From: Hymenoscyphus infarciens
Lineage: Eukaryota > Ascomycota > Leotiomycetes > Helotiales > Helotiaceae
Assembly: GCA_001414345.1 (NCBI GenBank)
Contig: LLCB01000252.1
Span: forward strand, 1 to 64,000
Length of the DNA: 64,000 bases
Direction of reading: 5' to 3'
Positions 36,195-48,105 of this stretch are shown here, one piece after another (within the stretch, counting starts at the first letter, position 1; each line of letters opens with the position of its first letter). The translations under genes were made by a program, and so were the position numbers. The notes under the pieces are model-generated. The model saw only the letters and a program-made list of their open reading frames with translations. It was not told where the DNA came from and ran no database searches.

Positions 36195-36568
36195 TTAGTA
36201 GCTATAAAGAGATATTAACTTACTTCTAAAATATTACTATTAGCTCTTATATATATTAAGAAGCTTATATCTAATATTAAAACCTTATTATATTAAAGAG
36301 AGAAACTTTCTATAACTTCTATACTAAGTTCTAATAACTTATAAATAAAGCTAAAGTTCTTTAATAAGACTAAGTAGAAGACTTATAGAATAAGTTAACC
36401 TCTATACTATACTAATCTCTTATTATTACTAAGTTCTAAGCTAAGAGAGATATAAACTCCTTTTATAATCTTATAAGTAATATTAATAGTAACTTTTAAA
36501 ATCTTACTTCTTAAAGAGTATAAATAATAAACTCTCCTTCTATCTTAAACTAGTATATATCTACTTCT

Positions 36569-36796
36569 ATGTTTACTAGCCCTTCTTCCTTTATAGCCTC
36601 TTTTATCTCTCTTAAATACTCTAATACTCTTATTATAAATAACTACTTAACTCTAGAACTATTAAATAAGTGTTTTAACTATAGTAAGCTTAGTTATTAT
36701 ATTAAGGATTATCTAAAGCTAAGAATATATAGAGTTAATTTTAAAAAGCTTAAAAGAGAAGATACTAGCTTAGAGTTAAGAAATAAAGAAGCTTAA
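36569..36796 (+). pseudogene. Gypsy gag remnant with degenerate zinc knuckle
   Basis: A chance-open 75-codon stretch inside the dead Gypsy gag. It contains NKCFNYSKLSYYIKDY, which lines up with the retroviral CCHC knuckle CxxCxxxGHxxxxC; only the first Cys remains, and the other ligands became Tyr. Not a functional gene. Confidence 0.6.
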
Positions 36797-39700
36797 AAGA
36801 AGACTCCTCTTTAAGTAAATATAGGATTAATCTTTCTAAGATTAATCTATAGTTATTAATTAGTAGGAAAGCGTTTACTTTACTTAGTATAATAACTATT
36901 AATAGATTTAGTATATAAACTACTACTCTTAGTAACTTTAAAGTAAATACCTTTTCTTTTATAAATATATAACTTAGTTATAACCTTATAAAGTTTTATA
37001 GTTTAATAATAATAAGACTTCTTACTTTTATTAAGATTTATAGATATAATAGAGAAATTAGAAGTAAAGCTATATACTATCTCCTTTTAAATTATATCTT
37101 AGATAGCTATAAATTCTTTAATATACTATTTATCTTCTTAGACTTAGGTTTATATAATATTATTCTTAGTTAGAGGTTCTTTAAGTACTTTTATATTAAT
37201 ATTAATAGAACTTATTAGAAACTACTCTAACCTAATAACCTTAAGCCTTACTTCTCTACTTAATAGCTAACTCTTCTCTCTTAAGACGCTATATAACTAA
37301 AAGACTCTATACTCTCTTATTAAGATAAAGCTAATACTTATAACTAAGCTATAGAAATAGATAAATAGTACTAATAAGGTAGAAGACTTTTAGAGTCTAT
37401 AGATTACCTTAAAATTAATACTATAACTCTAACTAGTTATACTCTAACTATACGTAGTAAGAGAGGCTATAAGTTCTTAATATAAGTATAATACTAGGTT
37501 ATAAAGAAAGAACTTAAGAGTATTATAAAGAAGGTGCTTACTCTAGTATACTATTAGAAACTCTTTATTTTAAAGAAGTTAGACTCTATTATTAATATTT
37601 TAGCTATTTTAGTTATAGGAATATATTATTACTTACTTTAAAAGGATAGTAAGATATTTACTATAAGTATATACGAAATTAATACTATTATAGCTAATTA
37701 AGAGCTAGATATAGCCTCTAATATTACTCTTCCTAATAAGTACTAGGACTTTAAAGAGGTATTTTCTAAGGCTACTTTAGACACTCTCCTGTCTTACGAA
37801 TACTATAACTATAAGATTAATCTTAAAGGTTTAAATATTCTTAGATATTCCTCTCTATATAAGATATTTATAAAAGAGTTATTAGCTATAAAGGAATATA
37901 TCTTAGAGAATCTCTATAAAGAGTTTATTAAATATAGCTAGTCTCTCTTTACTACTTCTATTCTATTTATAAAGAAAGTAGATAAAAGGCTACGTTTCTA
38001 TATCGACTTCTAAAAACTTAATAATCTTACTTAAAAGGACTACTATCTATTACCTCTAATTAATAAAATACTTATATATATTAGTTAAGCTTATATTTTT
38101 ACTAAGCTAGATATCTAGTAAGCCTTCTACTATATATAAATAGATCTAGACGTTAAGGAATTAACTACTTTTTATACTTATTATAGAATATATAAGTATA
38201 AGATTCTATTATTTAGTCTAATAAATAGCTTATCTACTTACTAGTATTATATAAATAATATCTTATTCGACTATCTAGATAACTTCTACTCTATCTATTT
38301 AGATAATATTCTTATCTACTTATTAAATGTCTTTAAATATAAAGAGTATATATAAAAAGTCTTTTAATATCTTAAGAATACTAGGTTATAGATTAATATT
38401 AAGAAGTATAAGTTTAATATTAAAAAGATAAAATATCTTAGGTTTATTATTAATACTAATAGTATTAAAGTAGACTCTAAAAGGGTCTTAGTAGTATAGA
38501 AATAGTAAGCTCTAAAGATAGTAAAAGGCGTTTAACGCTTCTTTAGTTTCTATAACTTCTATTAAAGGTTTATCTAGAACTATAGTATAATTATAAAGCT
38601 CTTAATATATCTAACGTAGAATAATATACCTTTTAATTTTAATAAGGAGTACTAGGACGCGTTTAAAGACTTAAAGGTAGTACTTACCTTTATACTAATT
38701 CTTTACTACTACTCTCTTAACCTTCTTACTATAATTAAGATAGATACTTTAAATAGAATTATTACTAGAGTATTATAATAATAATAAGCTAATAGAGAAT
38801 AGTATCTCGTAGCCTACTTTAGTAAGACTATATCTCTAGCTAAGTATAACTATAAAATATATAATAAAGAGCTACTTACTATTATATACTTACTTATAAA
38901 ATAGAGACTAGAACTATAAAATACTTATTCAAAGATCTATATTTATACTAATTATAAGGTGCTTAAGTACTTTATAACTACTAAGTAACTTACTACCTAT
39001 TAAGTAAGGTAAGCTAAAGCTTTAGCTAAGTACTATTTTATTATTATATTCTATTTAAAGTATAAGAATAAGAAGATAAATACTTTAACTTATAAAGTAA
39101 ATAAGATATACTTATAGAAGGAACTTAAAAAGTAGTACTAGACCTATATACTCCTAATAAAGGAATAAGTTAATATAGAAGTACTTAAAGACCTAAAGGT
39201 TAAAATAAGCTCGATTATACTAGCTCTAGTTAAAAAAGACTACTTCTAAGAATCATTTATACTTTTAGAATAAATCTACTAAGTAAATAAGAATACTATA
39301 ACACTTTAAGCTATATAAGTATAAGCTAAAACTAATACTAATTCCCTATATACCTTAGAAGAAGGCCTTTTACTTTACTAAGACTACTTAGTAGTATTAG
39401 ACGTAGATACGTTAAGAATAGACCTAATTTATAAGGCTTATAATTAGATACTTTTAACTTACTTAAAGAGGGATAAGACCTACTAGATTCTATATTTAAG
39501 ACATATCTAGTAAAATATAAAAGCTAATATTATAAGATATATATAAAACTACTATAAATATAGAAGAGTAGACGTTTCTTAAAATAAAACACCTAGCTAT
39601 CTATACCTACTCCTAGTACTACTACGTATATAGTAATATATAGATTTTAAGTCTTTTCTAGTTAATAAGTATAGTTATAATAATATATTTATAGTAATAG

Positions 39701-40836
39701 ACTACTTATCTATATAGTCTATTTTAATACTCTACTATAAGAATATTACTTCTAAATAGATAGTAAGGTTATATATTAAATATGTTTTATAATACTATAG
39801 GATTCTAGAAAGTATAATATTAGATAGAGGCTCTTACTTTATTACTATATTCTAGAGAGAGTTTACTTAAATCCTAGATATTTAGCTTTAACTCTCTATT
39901 ATAAACTACGCTTAAACTAATAGCTAGACTAAGATTATAAATTAATACCTTAATTAGCGCTTATAACTATATATTAATTATTATTATACTAATTAGTCTA
40001 AGATCCTTCTAATAATAGACTATATATAGTTAGTACTACCTTATAGTACTATTAGAATATCGCCTTTTAAGTTATAAAAGGGATATATACTAAGAACCTC
40101 GTTTAACTAGTAAATACTAGAACTAGCTAATATAAAAGAACAGCTATTATAAGAAGAGGCTATAGTAGTTATAAAGATAATCTAAGAGGTCTTAGATATT
40201 AGCTAAGTAAATATATTAAAAGCTTAATAGAAGAAGGAATAAGATATAAATAAATATAGATAAGACGTTAATTTTAGAGTAAGAGATATAGTCTTTATTA
40301 TAATAAAGGACTAGGTAACTTAATAACTAAGCTAAAAGCTAGACTACTAGATAGCTAGTCTTTTTAAGATTCTTAAGAAAGTAGGTTCTACTTTCTAATT
40401 ATAACTACCGGCTTCTATTAAAGTCTACTTTATCTTTATCTCTAAGAAGTTATATAAGGTTATAGATAATCTCTTACTAGAATAGGTAGTTATACTACTC
40501 TTATTAATTATTATAAACGAAGAAGAGGAATAGAAGGTTAAAGAAATACTAGCTAGTAAGAAGAGATAGTAGTCTCTCTATTACTAAATTAAGTAGAAAG
40601 GCTATAATAAAGACTTTAATTAGTATCTAGCTTAATAACTAATCTATATACTATAACTAGTAGAGAAGTTCTATTTAGAAAAGCTAAAGATAGCTAGTCC
40701 TCTAGAAGCTCTTCTACTATAAAAAGTAGTATATAAGGCTAAGAGAGAGGATTATAGCGAGCTAGAGGTTAATACTTCTATATTAAAGAAGGACAAAGCC
40801 GCTTAGTTATAAGAGGCCTATTTAAAAGAGAGGTAG

Positions 40837-41027
40837 TATAATAGTCCTAGTTATATACGTTACTTATATAACTAGGTTATCTTAAAGCTTTGCTAAAGCT
40901 TCGCTTAATATATATAAATAAAGCTAGAGTGCTTATACTCTTCGCTTTTCTCTTTAATTTAGTTTTCCTTAATATTAGGTACTATTCTATAAACACTCTC
41001 TTTATATATTTATAGAGAGCTGTTATA
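40837..41027 (+). repeat. 3' LTR of the Gypsy element
   Basis: 191 bases from TATAATAG to CTGTTATA, preceded by the purine-rich AAAAGAGAGGTAG and followed by the ATTAT duplication. It keeps the hairpin found in the 5' LTR (here 40846-40876). Confidence 0.92.
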
Positions 41028-41032
41028 ATTAT

Positions 41033-42165
41033 TCTAGTTAATATACTCTTATATATCTGTTTTATAATAGTATACGAGTTATATTATTATATTAAGCTTG
41101 ATTTTTTTAAAAAGACTTTAATAGTATAAAGACTAAATTCTTTTATTAAGAATTTTAAGAAGTTTAGATAATATAAGATATAATAAGAAGGCTAACAAGT
41201 ATTAAAAGAAATACTCTTATAAGTAAATTAGATATTTATCTAGTACTTAGAAACGGATTTTATTATAAAAGAGTCGTTATTAAGAGACTAGTAGCTTGAA
41301 TTAATATATTTATTAATAATAAACTCGCGTTTAATACTAAAGCTATTACTATTAAATCTTAGACTCGCATCCTTTCCTTAATTCGGTTAGTCCACCTTGG
41401 CGTGGGCGTAACGAATCTTCTTTTGCGGGGCTGAGTAAAATTCCAGGCTGGAACAGACCAGTTGTATCACGTGACTCAGGGGTCATTACGTGCCGGGCCT
41501 TGCTTGGAATAATCTTGCTAATCAGTACCTGAGTACCATAAGTCCAATCATTTCTCTTAATAGATCTTTCTTACTGAATAGAAGTTCTAAAATAGTCATT
41601 GGAATGGAAGGCTAATATCGTACTAGTCACGTGATAGCTACGGGCGCCAAAAAATAATAATATTGACAAACCCTAAACCCCAAACACTCCCCAAAGAAGG
41701 CTCACTATGGATACTATCTATTTGAATTCAATACATGAGTACCATTGAGCTTTCGGAGGTTCTTTATTTCTTCGATCCATCAATTTTTCTTTCCTTCTTT
41801 TGGCGCGCAATCCAAGCTGTTGGGACACCTTACGGCAACGTGTCTCAGCGCAACTCTCTGCCGCCAAAATTGTATTTGTTTTGACCGTTTCCTATTCTGC
41901 CTGATCTGAGTGGACCAATAGGCAACCTTTTCCTGGGAGTGACTCCTCGTGGCGGAGTACATGACATGACACAAATACCCTGCCGGGCGATATGCACAAA
42001 GCAGGCAACGACAGTCTCACCGTTCAAAACGGCGTCAATTCCCTCCAGTTCTTTCTTTCATCGTTACACTAATTGCTTTACTTTGATTATTTCTTTCTAC
42101 ATATATATATATTCATCCCATTCGCATACGATACACCTGGAGTTACAGGCTCCCCCGTCGTCGAG
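41033..42165. other. AT-rich flank, then promoter of the 2OG oxygenase gene
   Basis: AT-rich, RIP-like DNA continues to about 41370, then composition returns sharply to normal. From 41400 to 42165 no gene is recognised; the promoter of the next gene should be at the right end. Confidence 0.5.
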
Positions 42166-43278
42166 ATGTGGACCAATTCCATACTCCAGAAGACCAGGCG
42201 CCAGGCCAAAAAGTCCAATAATCCTCGAAATCAGATGCCTGAGATGGTTGAAGTACATTATACTTCTTTGCCCGTCGAAATCCCATCCGACTTCCTTGCA
42301 CCTCTTCCAACCCCGGCCAAAACTCTGGATGTTAAGGAAATCGAATTTGGAATAAAAAGAGAGGTGGAGAAAAGGTGGGACGACCAGGAGATAGAAGAAG
42401 GAAACCCCACCAAGAGGCTACCCAAGATATGGGCAAATATTCCGGAGCACGATGGTCGATACGCTGTTATTATAGATAACGTTCTGGATGAACAAGAATG
42501 TAAACAACTCATCCACATGGCTGAGCTGTCGGCTGGAGGCCATCTAGGGGGAAAAAGTATTGAGAACAATGGCTGGCGGCCGGCAATGGTGAATGGTGGC
42601 TATAATAAGGAATACCTGGCTCTCGATTATCGGAATTCAGACCGTATTATTTGGGACAATCAGGAGATTATCAACCGCATATGGAAAAGAGTAATGCAAA
42701 ACCCAGAGATGAAGGAGAAATTCACGACGATACTTGGCTCGGAACTCGGTCTTGAAAGATTGGGCAGAGAAGGTTACCGGAATGATACCCGGTGGTTACT
42801 CAAAGGACCAAATGAAAGGATGCGGTTCTTGAAATATGGGCGCGGGCAATTTTTCAAAGGTTGGTCTTGCTTAAGAGCGTTTGGTGGTAGAGAGCTAACT
42901 TTGCTAGAACATTGCGATGGTTGTTATAAAGACCCAGACGACTGTTCCCAGTCATTTTTCACCATGCATGTCTACCTCAACGACTCGGCGCAAGCCCTCG
43001 GTCACCCCATCAATTTAGACGATGAAGAGGATTCCCCGGACGCCTTATTGGAAGGGGGTGCGACATCATTTCACGCCAACTATATAAATCAGCGTTACGA
43101 TGCCGATCCCAAAATCGGGCGAGTGCTCATCTTTCGACAGCGGGGATTGTTACACTCTGGTGATGACGTTAGAAGGGGGGTCAAGTATACCATGAGAAGT
43201 GATTTGATGTATCTACCAGACCTTGACTTTGACCTTCCAGAAGGTAGCAACGACATCCAATTCACTGACAAGCCCTGA
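42166..43278 (+). CDS. Prolyl 4-hydroxylase-like 2OG-Fe(II) oxygenase
   Basis: Predicted non-heme iron dioxygenase using 2-oxoglutarate, of the P4Hc type. Start taken at ATG 42166 (MWTNSIL); ATG 42235 (MPEMVEV) is the alternative. N-terminal helices lead to the catalytic fold beginning YAVIIDNVLDEQECKQLI, then MRFLKYGRGQFFK, the iron-binding HxD in EHCDGCYKDPDD, FFTMHVYLND, GGATSFH, and the distal His plus co-substrate base in RGLLHSGDDVRRGVKYTMRSDLMY. An in-frame 48-base intron (42860-42907, GTTGGT to GCTAACTTTGCTAG) is very likely: without it 16 foreign residues split the conserved FFK-(P/E)HCDG junction. Spliced length is 354 residues. The substrate is unknown. Confidence 0.87.
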   Translation: MWTNSILQKTRRQAKKSNNPRNQMPEMVEVHYTSLPVEIPSDFLAPLPTPAKTLDVKEIEFGIKREVEKRWDDQEIEEGNPTKRLPKIWANIPEHDGRYAVIIDNVLDEQECKQLIHMAELSAGGHLGGKSIENNGWRPAMVNGGYNKEYLALDYRNSDRIIWDNQEIINRIWKRVMQNPEMKEKFTTILGSELGLERLGREGYRNDTRWLLKGPNERMRFLKYGRGQFFKGWSCLRAFGGRELTLLEHCDGCYKDPDDCSQSFFTMHVYLNDSAQALGHPINLDDEEDSPDALLEGGATSFHANYINQRYDADPKIGRVLIFRQRGLLHSGDDVRRGVKYTMRSDLMYLPDLDFDLPEGSNDIQFTDKP

Positions 43279-43533
43279 GGCGGATGGGAAGGATAGTCTC
43301 TTGTTTATATTGCTAGTTGCTAGGTACGGTTGTGGGGATTGAGTTATCCTGTTTTTGCCTTTTATTGTCTTGGTGTCACTGTTCGGGTCAGCTAAAATGG
43401 TTGCTAGGTACTATTTGTTTGCCTTGTATGTTTATTAGGTCAATCCATCTTTTGCATCTTATTTCGTAATTTTTTCTCCAAAAACAATTAACTCTTCTTT
43501 GGAACCATCTCCCCGCCCCTTGATGACCTAGTT

Positions 43534-45817
43534 TCAAACAATCGTTACTTCCTTCCGAGCCAAACCCCAGTTGGGTATCGACATGTCCTTGTTCTCTTCG
43601 CCATACACCTGTGAGACAAGTCCTATTCTCCGATAAAGCTGGATTTCGCTTTGGTTTTCAGGCCTAACCGACTCGAGAAATAGGAAGTATCTCGAGGAAC
43701 CTTGATCTAGCAATACAACGGCGGCAAAATGTTGTCCTGGGTAACCCTCATGCTGGACCAGATATTCATGGAGCCATTTTCCCTGCCTAGGTTCGATTTT
43801 GAAGCTGCTAGCAATCCATTTGTCGACAGCGGATATTTTGCCTCCTGCATCGTCCTCCTCTTGTCTTCCGGCGATGTAACAGAATGGTGCTTCTAGGGTA
43901 ACGGAGCCATTTGTTACTCCCCCAAATAAACTTGAGCTCGAGGTTTGAGTGGTGACGTCTATTACTCTTGCAGCATACTTACTCTCGCTTTCGCTTTTGG
44001 GCTGATCAGGGCAGTCTATCGGATACTCGATCTCTAAAGGCCAGGGATCTAGGCTCGCCCAGCTCCAAGAGGGCCCGGTATAAGGCTTCTTTGGGCTTCT
44101 TTCTTTTGGTGAAACCCCAAGCAGGTCAGATTTGACCTGCTTGGTATATACAGGGGACCACAAAAGTCCCTTTATAATATCACTCCTCCATAAACCAGCA
44201 CAATATGTAGCATCTCCTTTCAATTTCCCAAACTCCTCCGCCAAACTAGCAATTGCAGGTAAGCGATCCTTCGAATACGTCAACTGCCGGGTAGAATACT
44301 GTTCCAGCGTTTCATACCAAGTGTCTAAAACTTTCTGTATATGTTTGGCATCCAAGTGGCCTTTTTGACTGCGACTAGTAGACAAGTTGTTGAAATCACT
44401 CCACAGATTGGCATCGTAATAGTGATTTGGAACATGATGTTTAGCAAATCCGCCTTCGCAAAATTGGAAGGTGGAACACTCCCAAACCATCTGATCTCCC
44501 CGGAAAGTAAGCCTCCGACCAGAGAACAATTCTTCTTGCAACACCCAACCCCGAGTCGCAAGTGGTCCTTTCTCTATCCCAATGTATGATTCTTCCTCTT
44601 CATCGAAGAATCGAAGGCTTACCCTGTTGGGTATAAAGTTTCTTCCCAGAGGGAGACCCAAGGAGACACCCTGTGTGACTATTCTTTGATCCTCGGCAGA
44701 TTGACTTACATCTGGAGCGGTGGTTTTCCAGGGTAGGATGCAGTTGTTTGTCTGCAACTTTCGCTGATGAAGAAATCCTTCTGTGGCTTTCAACGCGGAG
44801 GAAGCGGATATTGTAATGACTGCTCCTTTATACACCTCGCTCATTTTTGTTGATTGTTGTTCCCAGTCTTCAGCCGAATCCTGAATGATACAAACAGCAT
44901 CCACCCAAAGATATTTGAGTCCGAGACTGCGGGTCACCAATATGGCGTCTCGTATCGTTTTGGGGCATTTGTTGTATGGCATGCCTCTTTGGAAAGCTTT
45001 TAATCGTGCCGTGGTTAGGGTGAAATCCGAATGGCCTCCCCAACAATAACTGAGGGCTGCCCATTCACAATCATGCGGGTGCGTAAGGCATAGCTTTGGA
45101 TCCTCTGAAACGGAACCAACTTGAATAAGGCGGGTTGGTGCTCGAGTTTTTGTTTTGACTTGTGAACACTCCGCATGACTGTTGTTGCACCTCTTCAGCC
45201 AAGCGTCCGCTAGGACAAGAGAAGTCTGTACTTGCGGCTCAGAACCGTAACTTCTCCCCAGAATATCTTGGAGATGATCACGCCCCTCAATCTTCTCTTG
45301 TCCCTTTTTAACTTGGTCTAGAATTCAACAATTAACACTCATTCCTTGAGCCAAATTCGAATAACTTACACGTCTCGACCAAAACCTCAAAACTACACTC
45401 GACCCTCTTCCTCCCCGCCGCAGCTGGAGAACCATCCAATGCTTCGAACCAAGGTTGCGAAAACACAGAGATATACGGTCTAGATCTCTTCTTTCCATCC
45501 TTCCCTTTCCAGCCCCCAATAGCCGCTATGAGAACCATATCCTCATTATTATCCCATGTTTGTCCAAAAGGTGTGGGATCTGGATTATGTCCCCAATGTT
45601 TTACAATCAATTTGCACAATTCGCAGCCCTGCGCTGCTGTCCGACGGAGATATTTGAATTTGTGGTGGTGTTTAAAACCGTCTTTGTCGGTGGGAAGAAC
45701 ACTTCTGTATTGGTATTCCAGGCTGCTCCGGGGATTGAGGAGAAGGGTGCAGAGGTCTAGGGATCGACATTTTTCACAGAGGGGTGTTTTTGTGGTATAT
45801 TTTGTCCAAAAATGCAT
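43534..45817 (-). CDS. HET-domain (heterokaryon incompatibility) protein
   Basis: Two exons, 45817-45370 and 45317-43534, joined in phase (ACG T|AC CAA) to about 743 residues. The N-terminus has a Cys-pair region common in this class (PLCEKCRSLDLC, GCELCKLIV). The HET domain follows: CEWAALSYCWGG, then KTIRDAILVTRSLGLKYLWVDAVCIIQD, then MSEVYKGAVITISAS and the TRGWVLQEELFSGRRLTF block. The C-terminal half holds DRLPAIASLAEEF and GPSWSWASLDPWP. HET proteins trigger cell death when genetically different hyphae fuse; the partner cannot be predicted. Both exons are open and all family blocks are present, in contrast to the remnant at 5453-6259. Confidence 0.92.
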
Positions 45818-48101
45818 AATGAAAACCAAAAAAATTGTATATATAGCAAGTAAATACCGAAACTAATGGCAACGGAAGAAAATGATAGCAAGTAATGATA
45901 TTTGTCGAATTTCGGGATATCCGTTAGAGTGAGGTTATGTTATATGGGCGCGACTCAGGCGGCTAAGACCCCTTAAGCGCGTTCGGGGATGTTGAAACAT
46001 TCTGCAAGTGAGCTGCAGAGTTGATTGAAGAAGGATCATGGGATTGTTGGTCTTGAGTTTTGGATTATGTGGTGAGGATCTGGGCGCTTAATACGATATC
46101 CTCATTGCACCGACCCCTGAACATGGGTTGCAGGGGTAAGATAATGGGGAATAACCGAAACATCTGGGAGTGAATTTCAAGAACAGGGGATTATGGGGGA
46201 AAAACAGATAGTATCCTGGTGAAGCAGAAGAAAACTGGGAGTAGTTGTTATGTGGTTTGGAGGGGACTTGGTTGCTCGCTGTCATCTCGCTACCATTGAC
46301 TACTCCTTCATCCGACGACATCTAGATTTCGGTAGATGATAGATGCTCAACTATGAATTCTTCATTCTTGATTCTAAAACTGCTAGAATGAGGATAAAAT
46401 CTGTCTGTTGTTCGGACTTGTTCCGGGATATGATTCTAAATACGGAGTTGGTGGTCATAAAGGCGGAAAGAAACGAGAACGCATCTCATTCCAACAACAC
46501 AAACAGAAACTTAGGCGGAAGCAGTTTTAAAGAAGAGAAAAGAAAGCTTCCTACTTGTTGGGACGCTTCGGATAATAAGAAGTACGTCAGTAAGTGTGGG
46601 AGACCGCACCGAAGTTAACATCATTCTTATCATCACTCTCATCGTTGATAGTCGGGCTTACAGTTGACAGTAAGCAGATTTTCGACAGCAGTTTCAGACA
46701 AAATTTTACTCTCGCTAACTTTTCTTGGGAATGATAATGTGTAGAGCGGTAGTGAACGTGTCTAATGAGCTTGTTCTTGATTATCTAATTAGCATTGGGA
46801 AGGAGCTCCTCAAAGATCTTGGAAAGCCTGCCTGGCAGCTCCAATGAAACTGCATGAGACAGGCCTTGCTATAATTGTCCATGAAAATAGATTCGTAAAA
46901 CATACTTAAATTCAAAGGGCTCGATAGTTTTGAAACTTAGAAAAAGTTCTCAAGTTAACGAACTCGAGGCTTAATAACCCTCCTTTATTACCCCGAAGAG
47001 CCTCTCAGTGTTACTGAAGGTCACGAACACAAAAACCTAACGTCAGAACTCAACTTGCTCTCTCCAAAGAGGCAAAGATACGATTCCTTATTCAAGAAAT
47101 TTTCAATTAAAGTAATAAATACTGCAGGAGTATGAAATAGAAGAGAAAATGGGACGATTTACTCTTGAATATATACGAACTATTCTGCCTAGCTTGGGGG
47201 TAGGTGGTCATAACTTCAAAGCAGGTCCACTTCTTGAAGTTAGCAGCAGATTCCTATACCTCGCGAGTTGGGAACTTCGATTACTAAGTATGGGATAAAG
47301 AGAATGCTTTGTTAAGTTTCTTGCTTTGGAGGAGTACTGGGCTTGCTAACCAGAATTCCCAATAGCAAAACTCGACGCTTCCTGGTAAGCTCATTGCAGA
47401 TAAACATAAGAATCTGAGTACTCCATTCAATTTCAAAAACGCATCCGAATTTTGAGATCAAAATTGACCACAACTCAAATTCCGACGGCAATAGTGGCAA
47501 CGGGAACCCCTATACCTCTAGCAAGTCAGGTACCGAGATCGGCATCCCCTCTTTGCCTTTGCAACACTAGTGGAACTAACTCGTTGGGTACTTTCCGTTG
47601 TGCAGTATCCATAGAAGATGCAGATCACGGCTAATGGATAAGTCATCGACATTGTCACGCATAAAGCATATCGAGCCACGAGACGTCTGGTGCTGCTCTT
47701 TATACATCGAACTTCTCTTCTAGATATGAGCACGTGCTCACGCCTTTGACGGGTTTATTCCTCTCACAAAACCTACTTGTGTTCTATCCTTGGATGACAA
47801 GATGAGATGATATAATTGACAGAGAATCATTACCATAACACCTTGTAATAGGGCAATTGTATCGTATTTCAAACCGTAGTTATCTCTGTGCCCTTGGAGC
47901 GAGCCGAGCTCAAAAAGCAAATCTTGCTTACCTGTAAAAGCAAAAGGAAGTAAAACCTAAACTCCCATCTATCATGTCTCATAAAAATGCCACCTAAAAC
48001 ACCCATCAAATCAAAGCTTGCAACGCAACAAATTTTACTCGTCGTGCTACAGCCACGAATTAGCTTTAGTTCCCACGAACGAACGGATAGATGATGGAGA
48101 C
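45818..48101. other. Long intergenic region, no gene recognised
   Basis: About 2.3 kb without a coding region I can support; short frames overlap on both strands and lack motifs. The terminal exon of the MCC alpha gene may fall within about 47870-48100. Confidence 0.45.
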
Positions 48102-48105
48102 TTAC

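Larger units (their letters stand above)
28973..41027 (+). mobile_element. Ty3/Gypsy chromovirus LTR retrotransposon, RIP-degraded, with nested Copia
   Basis: Bounded by two 191-base LTRs (28973-29163, 40837-41027) and the 5-base duplication ATTAT (28968-28972 and 41028-41032). Length without the nested element is about 5.8 kb, normal for the group. Degenerate frames on this strand still read: a gag zinc-knuckle remnant (about 36660-36720), RT from about 37750 with PLINKIL and YLDNILIY near 38300, RNase H (YNYKIYNKELL near 38850), integrase core (near 39640-40060) and a C-terminal chromodomain (near 40510-40700). Stops occur throughout and many Gly/Asp/Cys/Trp codons have become Ser/Asn/Tyr/stop, the pattern of G:C to A:T mutation by RIP. 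A polypurine tract (AAAAGAGAGG) precedes the 3' LTR. Confidence 0.93.

Noticed and set aside
28500..41400. CRISPR-like or bacterial features in the AT-rich block
   Set aside because: No regularly spaced repeats; all repeats are explained as LTRs, and the context is fungal.
41780..42027. Short overlapping minus-strand frames before the 2OG oxygenase gene
   Set aside because: No recognisable motif, conflicting frames, and they sit in the expected promoter.
42073..42165. Upstream extension of the 2OG oxygenase to 42073
   Set aside because: It starts with TTG and reads through an AT-rich leader; the first in-frame ATG is 42166.
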